DNA of 61,760 nt, taken from contig CAKKPG010000021.1 in assembly GCA_919901555.1 (NCBI GenBank), forward strand, positions 1 to 61,760, in the 5' to 3' direction. This stretch comes from Nitrospiria bacterium. GTDB taxonomy: Bacteria > Nitrospirota > UBA9217. Position 1 is the first letter of the stretch; every line of letters begins with the position of its first letter. The notes under the pieces are model-generated. The model saw only the letters and a list, made by a program, of their open reading frames with translations. It did not search any database and was not told where the DNA came from. Position numbers and translations under genes: made by a program. Positions 45,539-54,391 of this stretch are shown here, one piece after another.

Positions 45539-46447
45539 TCAGTAATTGAGGCTCATCGTACCGACTAATCTCACCGTATCATCAACGCCTGCCTGCTCTT
45601 TGTTCAGGAATTGACCGCCCGCGGTGATATTGAAATGCTTTGTGACATATCGCAGCCCGGCCGAAACCGCCTGGTAGTTTCCTTCTCGGAGGGTCGGAAT
45701 GTCTTTTTTCGTCACCTGGTTATACTCGATCATAAATTGCAAATGATTGTTCTCGTTGAACGGGAAATGCAGCCCTGCATTGACCACACCGTACATTTCC
45801 TGCGTGGGAGGGGCGTTTCCGGCGATCTGGTCCACGAGCACTGCCTGTCCTTCAAAATGTATTCCTACGAACGAATCATCAAGCACGCGGTTCTCCGCCG
45901 AGGCGATGACCATGAATTTTAACCCCTGTTTTCTGACCTCCTCGAAGCCTTTTGCGCTGTCACCCGTCGGAATGATGCCGCCGATGCCGAGAGCGATCGC
46001 AGGTATGGTCCCTTCTTCGGACTGATTGCGGATCCGCCACTTGAGCGCCACCTCCGTGTCGCCGAAGCCCTGTCCCCGCGTTGATGAGCTCCCGAGGTCT
46101 GTGGCGATGAGCTTTCCTTTCGCGCCGAATTCGAGGTTGTCCGTAATGCCCATGGTGAGCGTAGCGACGCCCTGGACGATGCTGTAGTCGGGAGTGTCGC
46201 TGTTTTCTCCCAGCGCTGAAATGCCGAAGGCCATGTGGCCCGCCTTCTGCGAAAAGGCCGTGTTCATTATCATGAGACCCGTCAGACCCTGGATGTTCGG
46301 AGGCCGGCTGATGACTATAGACTCTTGAGAGTATCTGCCGCCCTGTCTGCCGTAGCTTCCATAACGTCCGTATTCCGAAGGAAACGCCGTTTCCGCCGTC
46401 AATAGCAAACAAATGGTCAGCGAGAAAATCCCGGGCAATCTCCTCAT
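45539..46447 (-). CDS. Outer-membrane beta-barrel protein
   Basis: 302 residues: signal peptide (MRRLPGIFSLTICLLLTAET), a short Gly/Tyr/Arg-rich stretch (EYGRYGSYGRQGGRYS), then about 12 amphipathic strands (GITDNLEFGAKGKLIATD; EMYGVVNAGLHFPFNENNHL) and a terminal aromatic (GTMSLNY). Family not recognised. It lies directly after the Wzz-like gene on the same strand, so it may belong to the polysaccharide locus, but a pore for other solutes is possible. Confidence 0.72.
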   Translation of the reverse strand: MRRLPGIFSLTICLLLTAETAFPSEYGRYGSYGRQGGRYSQESIVISRPPNIQGLTGLMIMNTAFSQKAGHMAFGISALGENSDTPDYSIVQGVATLTMGITDNLEFGAKGKLIATDLGSSSTRGQGFGDTEVALKWRIRNQSEEGTIPAIALGIGGIIPTGDSAKGFEEVRKQGLKFMVIASAENRVLDDSFVGIHFEGQAVLVDQIAGNAPPTQEMYGVVNAGLHFPFNENNHLQFMIEYNQVTKKDIPTLREGNYQAVSAGLRYVTKHFNITAGGQFLNKEQAGVDDTVRLVGTMSLNY

Positions 46448-46533
46448 TCCATCCCCTCCATTCTCAAAAAAAGTCCAACGTTCACCGTTTTATTATAGCA
46501 AACGCGGAAATAATTTTTACAAACCGCAGGATA

Positions 46534-46581
46534 ACCCTCACCCCATCCCTCTCCCCAGCGGGAAGAGGGCGAGGGTGAGAG
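46534..46581 (-). repeat. CCCTCACCC-type palindrome after the wzz gene
   Basis: Imperfect stem: CCCTCACCCCATCCCTCTCC paired with GGAAGAGGGCGAGGGTGAG. It begins a few bases past the stop codon of the Wzz-like gene, where it may act as a transcript end or stabilising stem. Similar elements are common between genes in many bacteria. Confidence 0.6.
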
Positions 46582-46583
46582 GC

Positions 46584-47303
46584 TCAATCTTTCGGTTGCG
46601 CGGCGCGGCTCTTCTCAAGATATTCGAGGAAAAATGCGAGAAAAACCCCGGCAAAGAGGCTCGTCACGCCGGCAAGGGCCATGTTGAGCTTGATCTTCGG
46701 CCTGGATCTTCTTTCAGCCGGAACAGCCCGGTCCACCACCTGGATCGTGACGTTGATCGCTTTCTCATTCAGAAAACTTGTGAGGGCAGTGACGTAAAAG
46801 TTCGCCATGTCCGCGGCAAGCTTCGGGTCTTTCCATTCAACGCTGATCGTAATGGCGCCCTCCTTGCTTTTGGTGAATTTCGCAACGCCGTTCGTGAGGA
46901 GCTTCACGGTGTCTTCCATCAGCGGCGGCTTGTCAGGTTTTTTCCATGCGCCTTTCAGCGGGTCCCACTGGTCTTCGTAAAAGACCCTCATGAGGTTAAA
47001 CCTCTGGATCACGGCCTCGGCCGTAGTCCTGCTTTTCAAGATCACCATGACCTTGTCTGCCGGGCCCTGGATGCCGGCAGCTCCGGCAAAGGCGCCGGCC
47101 AGCGGCAGCGCGGACAGCGCGGCGCCGAGACCGCCTGCGTCGGAACCGGTGGCGATGACCACGGTGTCGGATTTGTAGAATCTTGAAGACAACTTGCCGA
47201 TCACCAGGGCCATGACTACAGCGGTAATACATAAGGCGATCAGCATTTTTTTTCTGCGCCAGAGTACGTTCCAGTAGTCTAATAAATTAATCTCGTCTTC
47301 CAT
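46584..47303 (-). CDS. Wzz-like polysaccharide chain-length protein
   Basis: 239 residues from the ATG with ACGGAG five bases before. Topology of Wzz/Wzc N-domains: cytoplasmic start (MEDEINLLDYWNVLWRRKK), first membrane helix, a periplasmic domain of about 160 residues, and a second helix near the end (TSLFAGVFLAFFLEYLEKS). No kinase domain follows it, so it controls chain length or couples to the export protein without tyrosine phosphorylation, or a kinase is coded elsewhere. Confidence 0.88.
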   Translation of the reverse strand: MEDEINLLDYWNVLWRRKKMLIALCITAVVMALVIGKLSSRFYKSDTVVIATGSDAGGLGAALSALPLAGAFAGAAGIQGPADKVMVILKSRTTAEAVIQRFNLMRVFYEDQWDPLKGAWKKPDKPPLMEDTVKLLTNGVAKFTKSKEGAITISVEWKDPKLAADMANFYVTALTSFLNEKAINVTIQVVDRAVPAERRSRPKIKLNMALAGVTSLFAGVFLAFFLEYLEKSRAAQPKD

Positions 47304-47374
47304 GGATACTCCGTTTTTATCCATAGTTCATGGTTCGTGGTTAATACTATGAGCTATCAGCCAAGAGCTACGAG

Positions 47375-49684
47375 CTAAAAAATCACCGTAATCGTCGCCA
47401 GCACTACCGCCGTCTTGAACAGAATGTCTATGATGTCCTTAGTGAACCTCATGCCTGCGTACCGCTCTACTTTCTGCGGCACGAACACAGAATCTCCCGG
47501 GTTCAGCTTCACGTCTTCTATATCGCCGACCGTAGGCGAGTCCGCGCCAAAGGCGAAGCCGTTCGCCTGGATCACGAAGACCTCGTCCTTTTCCGCGTAC
47601 TTGGCGTAGCCTCCCGCGCGCTCGATGTAGTCCTTCACCGTCATCTCCGGCAGGTAGACCTGCGCCCCCGGGCTGTAGATCTCGCCCATCACGAGCACCT
47701 CCTGGGGCCGTTTGGGAATGTTGAGCGAGTCCCCGTCCTGGAAGAGGAGGTCGTCCTTCGATCCCGCCCACTCGTCGATGTTCCCGGTGATGTTGATCGC
47801 CACCCTCCCCTCCTGCTGCTCCTGCATGGCCTTGAGGTTCTCGAGGAGGCTCTGGTTCAGGTTCAATTCCGCCTTGGAAAGGGACGCTTCCTCGGCGCTC
47901 AGCGCCGTGGCCGCACCCTGCGCTGCCGACTGGAAGACCTGGGACTGGACGCGACTGATGAATGACTGAAGGTTCCGGGCCTGGCTCTCCTTCACGTTCC
48001 TGCGCCTGAACATCGTGCCGTACACGTACGCTTCGGGAGTAAAGCCTCCCACCCTCCGGAGCAGATCGCTCAACCGCTCGCCCTTGTATATCTCGTACGT
48101 CCCGGGCCGGACGACCTCTCCGGTCACGGTGATCTTTTCCGCATCGCGGAACGCGGTATAGACCCTGACAAGGTCCTGGGGCTGGAGGGCGACGTCCCCG
48201 GCGCGGTCGCCGTTCAGGAGCTTGTCAAGGTCAACGGCGATGACCTCGCGGTCCATGAAGTCCTTCTTCAACCGTATGACTTCCGCCCGCCGGAGGTCCG
48301 ATGTGGGCAGGAGCTGGCCCATGGCAATCAGGTCCGTCAGCTTCAGATCGGGCCGCCACTGGTAGTCGCCGGGGTGCCGCACGTGGCCGTTCAGGTTCAC
48401 CGTCTCCCAGACCTTGTCGTAAACCGGGAAAACCGTGACCGTATCCATGTTCTGGATCTTTTCTCTCAGCTCCGCGACCCGTTCGGGAGAGGCAGGTTCG
48501 GGATTGGACAGCTTGACGTCGAGGATAACTTTCTTCTGATTTTCGGCGAAGCGCGTGAGCTGGAGCCTGCTCCCCAGGGAGATGGGCATGATCCCGCCGG
48601 CCGTCCGGATAAGGTCACCGACCGTTTCTCCGCCTTTGAGCTCATAGATCGCCGGCCGGTACACCGTCCCGGACACGCCCGCCACGGGGCCGATGAGCGG
48701 CACGAAGACCGTGTCCTCGTGCTGGAGACGCATGTCCTGGCTGCGGTCGCCGCGGATGAGGAAGTCGTAGAGGTCCAGGGTCTTCACGACCTTGCCCGAT
48801 CGCAGGACTTGCACGGACCGCATCGTCCCTTTCTTGGTCGGCCCGCCGGCGGCGAACAGCGCGCCGTAAACCGTGGTAAGGGAGGGGAGCGAGTAGCTCC
48901 CAGGATTCGCCACCTCGCCCACCACGTAGACCGTGACGGTCTTGAGCTCTCCCATGGCCACGCTCAGGCTGAAGTTCGCATAGTACCGTGAAAGGTGTCT
49001 CTTGAGGGTCTTTTCGAGTTCTCCGAACCTGATCCCTGCTACCGGCACCACGCCCACCTTCGGAAGGGTGATGTTGCCCTCCCGGGTGACGGTGAAAGTA
49101 TAGATGCCCTCGGTGGTGCCCCACAGGGTGACGGTGAGCTGGTCGCCGGGGCCCATGATGTAATCGGGCCCCACCGGAAGGGTCCCCGACGGAGTGAAGG
49201 AGGCGGCGGTCCTGTTGAATGTGTCGTATCCGAATTGACTGAGGGAGGTGGAAAAATACGACGGGAAATCGCCGGAGAGGGTCATCTCGAACAGAGAAGG
49301 CCCTTGCCCTGCGGCGGCCGGCTTTTGTTTCTCGTTCTTTTTCTGAAAATCCCGAAGGATCTTTTGCGCCTTCTCAAACTCGCCCGCAGCGATCGCCCGG
49401 TTAAAATCTTCGGCCGTCCGGGGATCCGTGGACGTCAGATCCACGTCTTCGGTCTTTGTACGCGATTTCTGAAAGTCCTGGTATATTTTCTTCGCGGCCT
49501 GAAAGTCGCCTTTCTGGATCGCGCTGGAAAGTGCCTGCGCTGCCTGGGGATCGTTTTTTTGCATCTCCTGGACGGCATTGTTCGTCATGGCCTGGGCCGA
49601 AGCGTTCGGGAGGGTCTGGGCGAAAGCTGAGTGCGCCGGAACTATGATTGCGAGAACGAGAGCAAAAAAAAGAATGCGTCTCAC
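47375..49684 (-). CDS. Multi-SLBB polysaccharide export protein (Wza-like, large)
   Basis: 769 residues from a GTG (GGAGG upstream). Signal peptide (VRRILFFALVLAIIVPAHSA), a short repeat-like N-terminal region with AQALSSAIQKGDFQAAKKIY and EDFNRAIAAGEFEKAQKILR, the Poly_export domain (VGPDYIMGPGDQLTVTLWG), and several SLBB domains (EVANPGSYSLPS; VTGEVVRPGTYEIYKGERLS; VMGEIYSPGAQVYLPEMTV). About twice the length of Wza, so it carries more SLBB repeats. It forms the outer-membrane/periplasm conduit for the polymer. Next to wzz, consistent with a shared export complex. Confidence 0.92.
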   Translation of the reverse strand: MRRILFFALVLAIIVPAHSAFAQTLPNASAQAMTNNAVQEMQKNDPQAAQALSSAIQKGDFQAAKKIYQDFQKSRTKTEDVDLTSTDPRTAEDFNRAIAAGEFEKAQKILRDFQKKNEKQKPAAAGQGPSLFEMTLSGDFPSYFSTSLSQFGYDTFNRTAASFTPSGTLPVGPDYIMGPGDQLTVTLWGTTEGIYTFTVTREGNITLPKVGVVPVAGIRFGELEKTLKRHLSRYYANFSLSVAMGELKTVTVYVVGEVANPGSYSLPSLTTVYGALFAAGGPTKKGTMRSVQVLRSGKVVKTLDLYDFLIRGDRSQDMRLQHEDTVFVPLIGPVAGVSGTVYRPAIYELKGGETVGDLIRTAGGIMPISLGSRLQLTRFAENQKKVILDVKLSNPEPASPERVAELREKIQNMDTVTVFPVYDKVWETVNLNGHVRHPGDYQWRPDLKLTDLIAMGQLLPTSDLRRAEVIRLKKDFMDREVIAVDLDKLLNGDRAGDVALQPQDLVRVYTAFRDAEKITVTGEVVRPGTYEIYKGERLSDLLRRVGGFTPEAYVYGTMFRRRNVKESQARNLQSFISRVQSQVFQSAAQGAATALSAEEASLSKAELNLNQSLLENLKAMQEQQEGRVAINITGNIDEWAGSKDDLLFQDGDSLNIPKRPQEVLVMGEIYSPGAQVYLPEMTVKDYIERAGGYAKYAEKDEVFVIQANGFAFGADSPTVGDIEDVKLNPGDSVFVPQKVERYAGMRFTKDIIDILFKTAVVLATITVIF

Positions 49685-50104
49685 GGTATATGTAACCTCC
49701 ACCTTTAGCTCATGGTTCATAGCTCATGGTTCATAGCTCATAGCTCACGGCTCTGAAGAGCGCAAAACCCGCGCCTTCGAACGTTGAACAGAAAACATTG
49801 AACCTTGAACTGTTTGGGGGAATCATCCAGAGTATAGCAAAACCAGGGGGAACAATGCAAGCGGGAATATAGGTGTATTCGCTGATAGCTCATGGCTCAT
49901 GGCTACTAGGGACTATGAACCATGAACCTAAATTCGGCAGTTGAAAATCAAATTAGTCGTTGAAAAGCAATATATTATCGCCAGTTACGGCAACTGCGGA
50001 GCAGTTTAAATTGTCACCGAATGGGTGAACGAAAAAATGAAGCATCTTATTGATTTTGTAAGAAACCAGCGCGTCAACTGCCGTTTTTAGGATGAACTGT
50101 TTTA
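49685..50104. repeat. Spacer with AGCTCATGGTTCAT repeats
   Basis: AGCTCATGGTTCAT twice in tandem (49707-49734), then AGCTCATAGCTCACGG. A second set at about 49885-49930. The same words recur at 47325-47372, 51475-51540 and near 60770. A 17-base string CAACTGCCGTTTTTAGG at 50075-50091 is also found at 34416-34432. No gene seen. Confidence 0.6.
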
Positions 50105-51469
50105 CTACCTCGCCCCTTTCCCGAACAGCACCACCTTCACGGTTTTCATCAGGATATGGAAATCGAGAAGCGGAGAGAGGTTCTTTATGTAGAAGAGATC
50201 ATACCGGAGCCTTTCCAGGGAGTCTTCAACGTGTACACAGTGCCTGAAGTTCACCTGCGCCCAGCCGGTGATCCCCGGCCGAATGCAGTGCCGAAGAGAG
50301 AAGTACGGGATCTTTTGCTCGAATTCCCTCACCTCATCTTCGATCAGGGCCCGCGGGCCGATGAAGCTCATGTCTCCCTTGAGGACGTTCCACATCTGCG
50401 GAATCTCGTCGACCCTGAGCAGCCTCAAGATCATCCCGAGGCGCGTGATCCTCGGGTCGTCCTTCCTCCCGGCGAACCTCCTGTCACGCTCCGTGCCGAC
50501 CCTCATCGTCCTGAACTTCAGCAGACTGAAAGGCCTTCCGTTCAAGCCTATTCTCCGCTGCCTGAACAGGACAGGCCCCTTCGAGTCAAGCTTTATGGCC
50601 AGCGCAGCCACCGCGCAGAGCGGCAGCGAAACCAGCAGCCCCGTCAGGGACAGGAAAATGTCAAGCAGTTTTTTGACCCGCAGGGTGTACGTCCCTTTGC
50701 GCATCCCCTGGAAAGGCGCGTAGGCAATCCATCCGTCGCGCAGGCATTCAACAGGCAGTTTTCCCGTCAATTCCTCGTAAAAGGAAGGCATGTCGTAGAT
50801 TTGAACGCCGAACGATTTGGCCTCAAGCAGAGACGACAGCAGCTCCGCGTTCTTGTCTTTGGTTATCGCAACCACGGCGGTGTCGACTGCGCCGTTCTTT
50901 GCGAGCGTCGTCAACATTCTGCTCGTGCCGAGCACGGCATTAGGGCCGATTGTTTTGCTGACCTTTTCGGGACTGTCGTCAAGGAAGCCGACGATCCTGA
51001 ATCCGTTATACTCGATCTTCGACAATATGTCGTACACGGTCTTCCCGGAACGGCCGGCGCCGACGATGACGATGTTCCTGGTCTTCCGGGACGGGATAAA
51101 GTATGAATAGTACATGATGCGCCAGAAATAGAGGGAGAGGGCGTTGATAACGACGCTCAGGACAAAGACCGTCCGCGGCAATTGATACTGCGCGTTGAAA
51201 TAGGAAAGCATCGCCGTCAGAGACGAACCTACAGCCACGGCGATCAGGAGCCGTGCAAGGTACGGTCCGGCCGTAAAACGGTTGTGAATGTTATACAGGT
51301 CGAATATGTAGAAACTGACAAGATACGCAAATACCAAAACAGCCGCGGCCGCGGCGTGGATCGGCGCGAGGGCAAGGGCAAGGGCCGAGAGATAGAGAGA
51401 ACCAACGAATATAAGCAGATCTCCCATAAAGAGGAAAATCCAGTTCCTGAGAGCGTAGGCGGTCGGCAT
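50105..51469 (-). CDS. Undecaprenyl-phosphate sugar-1-phosphate transferase (WcaJ/WbaP type)
   Basis: 454 residues. Four N-terminal membrane helices, a central Rossmann-like CoA-binding-fold domain (IVIVGAGRSGKTVYDIL, about 135-250), a fifth helix, and the C-terminal catalytic domain of bacterial sugar transferases (GPVLFRQRRIGLNGRPFSLL; RLGMILRLLRVDEIPQMWNV; IRPGITGWAQVNFR). It starts a repeat unit on the lipid carrier. The sugar cannot be told; glucose or galactose phosphate transfer is typical. First of the glycan-assembly genes, on the same strand as wzz and the export gene. Confidence 0.93.
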   Translation of the reverse strand: MPTAYALRNWIFLFMGDLLIFVGSLYLSALALALAPIHAAAAAVLVFAYLVSFYIFDLYNIHNRFTAGPYLARLLIAVAVGSSLTAMLSYFNAQYQLPRTVFVLSVVINALSLYFWRIMYYSYFIPSRKTRNIVIVGAGRSGKTVYDILSKIEYNGFRIVGFLDDSPEKVSKTIGPNAVLGTSRMLTTLAKNGAVDTAVVAITKDKNAELLSSLLEAKSFGVQIYDMPSFYEELTGKLPVECLRDGWIAYAPFQGMRKGTYTLRVKKLLDIFLSLTGLLVSLPLCAVAALAIKLDSKGPVLFRQRRIGLNGRPFSLLKFRTMRVGTERDRRFAGRKDDPRITRLGMILRLLRVDEIPQMWNVLKGDMSFIGPRALIEDEVREFEQKIPYFSLRHCIRPGITGWAQVNFRHCVHVEDSLERLRYDLFYIKNLSPLLDFHILMKTVKVVLFGKGAR

Positions 51470-52098
51470 AGAATTATGGCTCGCAGCTCATGGTTGATGG
51501 CTCATTGTTTATAGTTCAATGCTCGATGTAATGAACCATCTCTATCATACAGAGGTTGTTTTCCGGTTACGGGATACGGCAAAATAAAGGTGGGCGAAAA
51601 ATTGGTTGACAGTCCCAGAATAGCTGATAGTCTGGAGTCTTATGCGGCTGAATAAAACGTCAAATGCCGCTACTGTTTCAACAATTCAACGTTGGAGCTG
51701 GATAGATGCCGTATCATACTTTCAACAATTCTATCAGCAGTAATAGTTCTATTATCAGCTTTTAGTTTCCGGTTTATCCGGGTTAGGTGCTTATCAAAAG
51801 CGATTTGTAATATTGCATGATAAAATGGAGTACGTCTCCTTTAAAGCGGATCTGTCTTCCGGAGTCAGCATAGCAATAAACTTCACTTCTTTCATGGTCT
51901 ATACTTCCTCCGGCGATCTTTTCTAACTCCTTAAAAGAATTAGAGTGAATATTCGAAAACATTGCAAGCACTTAAACTATCAGACTGCGAACCACGAGAC
52001 GTGAGGGTGTCGCGTTATCAACGCGAGGTAAAAACTAAGAACTGCGAACTTTGAACACTCCGCCTCTGCTCAAGCCTTCCCTACCTGCTGTATACTGT
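51470..52098. other. Gap with gene remnants before the epimerase relic
   Basis: About 630 A+T-rich bases. On the minus strand a short frame at 51794-51895 (MKEVKFIAMLTPEDRSALKE then TYSILSCNITNRF) has GGAGG before its ATG and looks like a truncated start of a longer protein, perhaps a transposase. Another frame nearby ends with DRIVESMIRHLSSSNVELLK after a stop. They are probably decayed fragments. No intact gene. Confidence 0.4.
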
Positions 52099-52454
52099 CT
52101 ACTTTTTGCCTTCTACTTTCTCCCCCATGTTTCTTATCATCCTCGACAATCCCTCTTTCAAGGAAACAGCCGGCCTGAAGCCGATGGATTCCAGGGCGCG
52201 GGTGGAGACAGTAGTATCGGCGCAGAACTTCTTTATGCGGATGCTGCTGATGGGAAATTTCATGCCGGTTAACCGCGACAATGCGTCAAAGGCATACCCC
52301 CCATCAAGCCTAAAGAATACGGCAGCCTGGGCAGCGATTTCGACATGCCAAGCTCTGACCTCACATGGTCAACCAGATCTTTGACAGACATATCCGGCTT
52401 GTCCGCATAGTTGAAAAGATGCTTTCCTTCGCCGAATTGCTTCATGAAAATCAA
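52099..52454 (-). pseudogene. NAD-dependent sugar epimerase/dehydratase, C-terminal remnant with frameshift
   Basis: Two overlapping minus-strand frames join to the last ~115 residues of a UDP-glucose 4-epimerase-type protein: KHLFNYADKPDMSVKDLVDH to YSLGLMGG, then in the next frame YAFDALSRLTGMKFPISSIR to the tail RMIRNMGEKVEGKK. The break is in a run of six G (plus-strand CCCCCC near 52296-52301), where one base is missing. The N-terminal NAD-binding two thirds are absent. A sequencing error could explain the shift but not the truncation. Confidence 0.75.
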
Positions 52455-52475
52455 ACATATAATAGGACAACATCT

Positions 52476-53186
52476 CTAAAACAAATATCTGAACATTTTA
52501 ATGCTATTTAGAAGCTTTTTAAGTCTATACAAACTCGGCTCCTTACACATTCTGTAAACACCTTCGAGACCTACATTCTGCAGAAATCTTGATGCTCTCC
52601 TGAATTGCCCCGAGACCATCTCAAACGTGCCTCCGCTGCCAACCGCCCATCTCACCCCGATATTTTTCAGAAGCTTTTTGTTATCTTCTATCCAAAATTC
52701 CTGTTTTTTCGCACCGAACCCTACGAAGAGTATATGGGGCCCGAAGCTTGAAAGCCTTTCGAGTATCCTTGCGTTATGCACAGCGTCAAAAGGATAAGGC
52801 CTGTGTTCTGGGGAAAAGCCTTCTATCTCTATGTCATATTCCTTCTTCAATCTCTCGACAGCCAATCTATTGCTATTAGTGTATCCTCCAAGAAGGAAAA
52901 CTCGTTTGACATGCTTTCTTGCAAACTCGCAGGCATCATATATGAAATCTGAACCAGATATCTTTTCGAAATAAGCGCCTCTGCATTTAAGCCTCGCGAG
53001 GAGGTAAGGCACCTGCCCGTCGAAGGTTGCGTAGTTGGCATTTATTAGCCTCTTAAACCTTTCATCCTCGTTGGCCAACACGATTAATTCAGCATTGACG
53101 GTGACTATGATTTTTAGGAAGCCCTCTTCCCTAAGGAGCACCTCTCTTGTTAGACCCTTAAACTCGAGGCCGGCAAACCTTATCAT
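52476..53186 (-). CDS. WecG/TagA/CpsF-family glycosyltransferase
   Basis: 236 residues with the WecG/TagA signatures VTVNAELIVLANED, NYATFDGQVPYLLARL and the GFGAKKQEFWIEDNKKLL block. It adds the second sugar to a lipid-linked acceptor on the cytoplasmic side. The start ATG overlaps the stop of the polymerase-like gene (ATGA) and has AAGGGGA upstream, so it is coupled. Last intact gene of the assembly group, followed by the epimerase relic. Confidence 0.92.
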   Translation of the reverse strand: MIRFAGLEFKGLTREVLLREEGFLKIIVTVNAELIVLANEDERFKRLINANYATFDGQVPYLLARLKCRGAYFEKISGSDFIYDACEFARKHVKRVFLLGGYTNSNRLAVERLKKEYDIEIEGFSPEHRPYPFDAVHNARILERLSSFGPHILFVGFGAKKQEFWIEDNKKLLKNIGVRWAVGSGGTFEMVSGQFRRASRFLQNVGLEGVYRMCKEPSLYRLKKLLNSIKMFRYLF

Positions 53187-54391
53187 GCTATTTCCCCTTC
53201 GAGAACGCAAACGTTGTGATTGTAATATACAAAAATGGCTAGTGTCGTTGTGTATACGCCCATGAGGTATGGAAGGGACGGAATCAGCGGCGATATAAGG
53301 ATGGTCATATAAACGTAGTCTCTGAGGGCCATGATGATTGCAGGCGTCTCATCGGCGGCATACCTATAGGAGTTCCTAATAAGAAGGATATAGATATAGG
53401 CGAACAATAAGGTACCTGTGATTCCGAACTCAAAAATTATTCCTAACCATCCAACATCAGAAGGCCAGAAATTCGAACCGTAAAGTGATCGAAAATTTAA
53501 GTCCTCAGTACCTAGGAGATTACCCACTCCGAACAGGACGTTCATCCAATTCTCCGACAGGACATGAATTATGGTCTCTATGGTGCCCATCCTCAGGATC
53601 ACCGAATGACTCAATATCTCGCCGTGAAAGTAATCTATTCTGAGGAACGAAAAAAGGATTGAACCCGCGAGGGACACAAACATCATAACGGTGACCGGTC
53701 TCCTCGTGAATGCCTTCGCTGAGATTAGAAGTAAAGTCAGAAATATTCCCAAGAGCTCGAACCTCTGCTTCCAGAATACCACAAGATAAAAAATAGCAGG
53801 AGCGAGGAACAAAACATAGATCAATCTCCTTTCTTCTATAAATCTCCTGTACAGGTAAAAGATGAGAATGACAATGAATACCACCGGGAGATTCAACCTG
53901 TATCCTCTTACGGTGTCATAGATGACGACCCTGCTTTCATCGGAAGACCAGCGGAACATATCAAAAAAAAGGTGAACGGAATAATAGACCGATAGAGACA
54001 CGATGCCGAGGATTATCAGCGAATAGGTGAGATCCTTACCGCCTACATGTAATTTTTTGAAGACCGTGAGGCTCAGAAAATAGAAAAAAATCGGCATGAG
54101 CTTTATCTGGGCTGCAACCCCTTGGAGGAATGGCTGACTGAAATTGATATAACTCATGAGTGCACTCAACGGAACAAGGAACAGAAATATCCCTGAAAGG
54201 AAGATGGAGTGCGGATAGGCGCTTCCTCTCAGCAAGAAACCCAGTGCAAGAAGATAAGAGATAAAGAGGGCCGAGGCAGGCAGAAGTATCTTCGAAAGGA
54301 CATAGAGGGGGAAGATGTCAATTGCATAATAGAATATCTGAAACGCAAAAAGAAACCAGAGGGCGAGAAGGGCTAACCTCAGAGTCCTCAT
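53183..54391 (-). CDS. wzy: Wzy-like O-antigen/exopolysaccharide polymerase
   Basis: 402 residues, hydrophobic, with about 11-12 membrane helices and a larger hydrophilic loop (about 245-310, GEILSHSVILRMGTIETIIH; GVGNLLGTEDLNFRSLYGSN). Sequence is poorly conserved, as normal for Wzy. Context decides: next to Wzx, WecG-type, GT2 and Wzz genes. 4-base overlaps with both neighbours. O-antigen ligase (WaaL) is the alternative since the folds are related. Confidence 0.75.
   Translation of the reverse strand: MRTLRLALLALWFLFAFQIFYYAIDIFPLYVLSKILLPASALFISYLLALGFLLRGSAYPHSIFLSGIFLFLVPLSALMSYINFSQPFLQGVAAQIKLMPIFFYFLSLTVFKKLHVGGKDLTYSLIILGIVSLSVYYSVHLFFDMFRWSSDESRVVIYDTVRGYRLNLPVVFIVILIFYLYRRFIEERRLIYVLFLAPAIFYLVVFWKQRFELLGIFLTLLLISAKAFTRRPVTVMMFVSLAGSILFSFLRIDYFHGEILSHSVILRMGTIETIIHVLSENWMNVLFGVGNLLGTEDLNFRSLYGSNFWPSDVGWLGIIFEFGITGTLLFAYIYILLIRNSYRYAADETPAIIMALRDYVYMTILISPLIPSLPYLMGVYTTTLAIFVYYNHNVCVLEGEIA

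Noticed and set aside
51783-51971. 62-codon minus-strand frame near the sugar transferase
   Set aside because: Competes with two other broken frames in the same stretch and has no homology; most likely part of decayed sequence.
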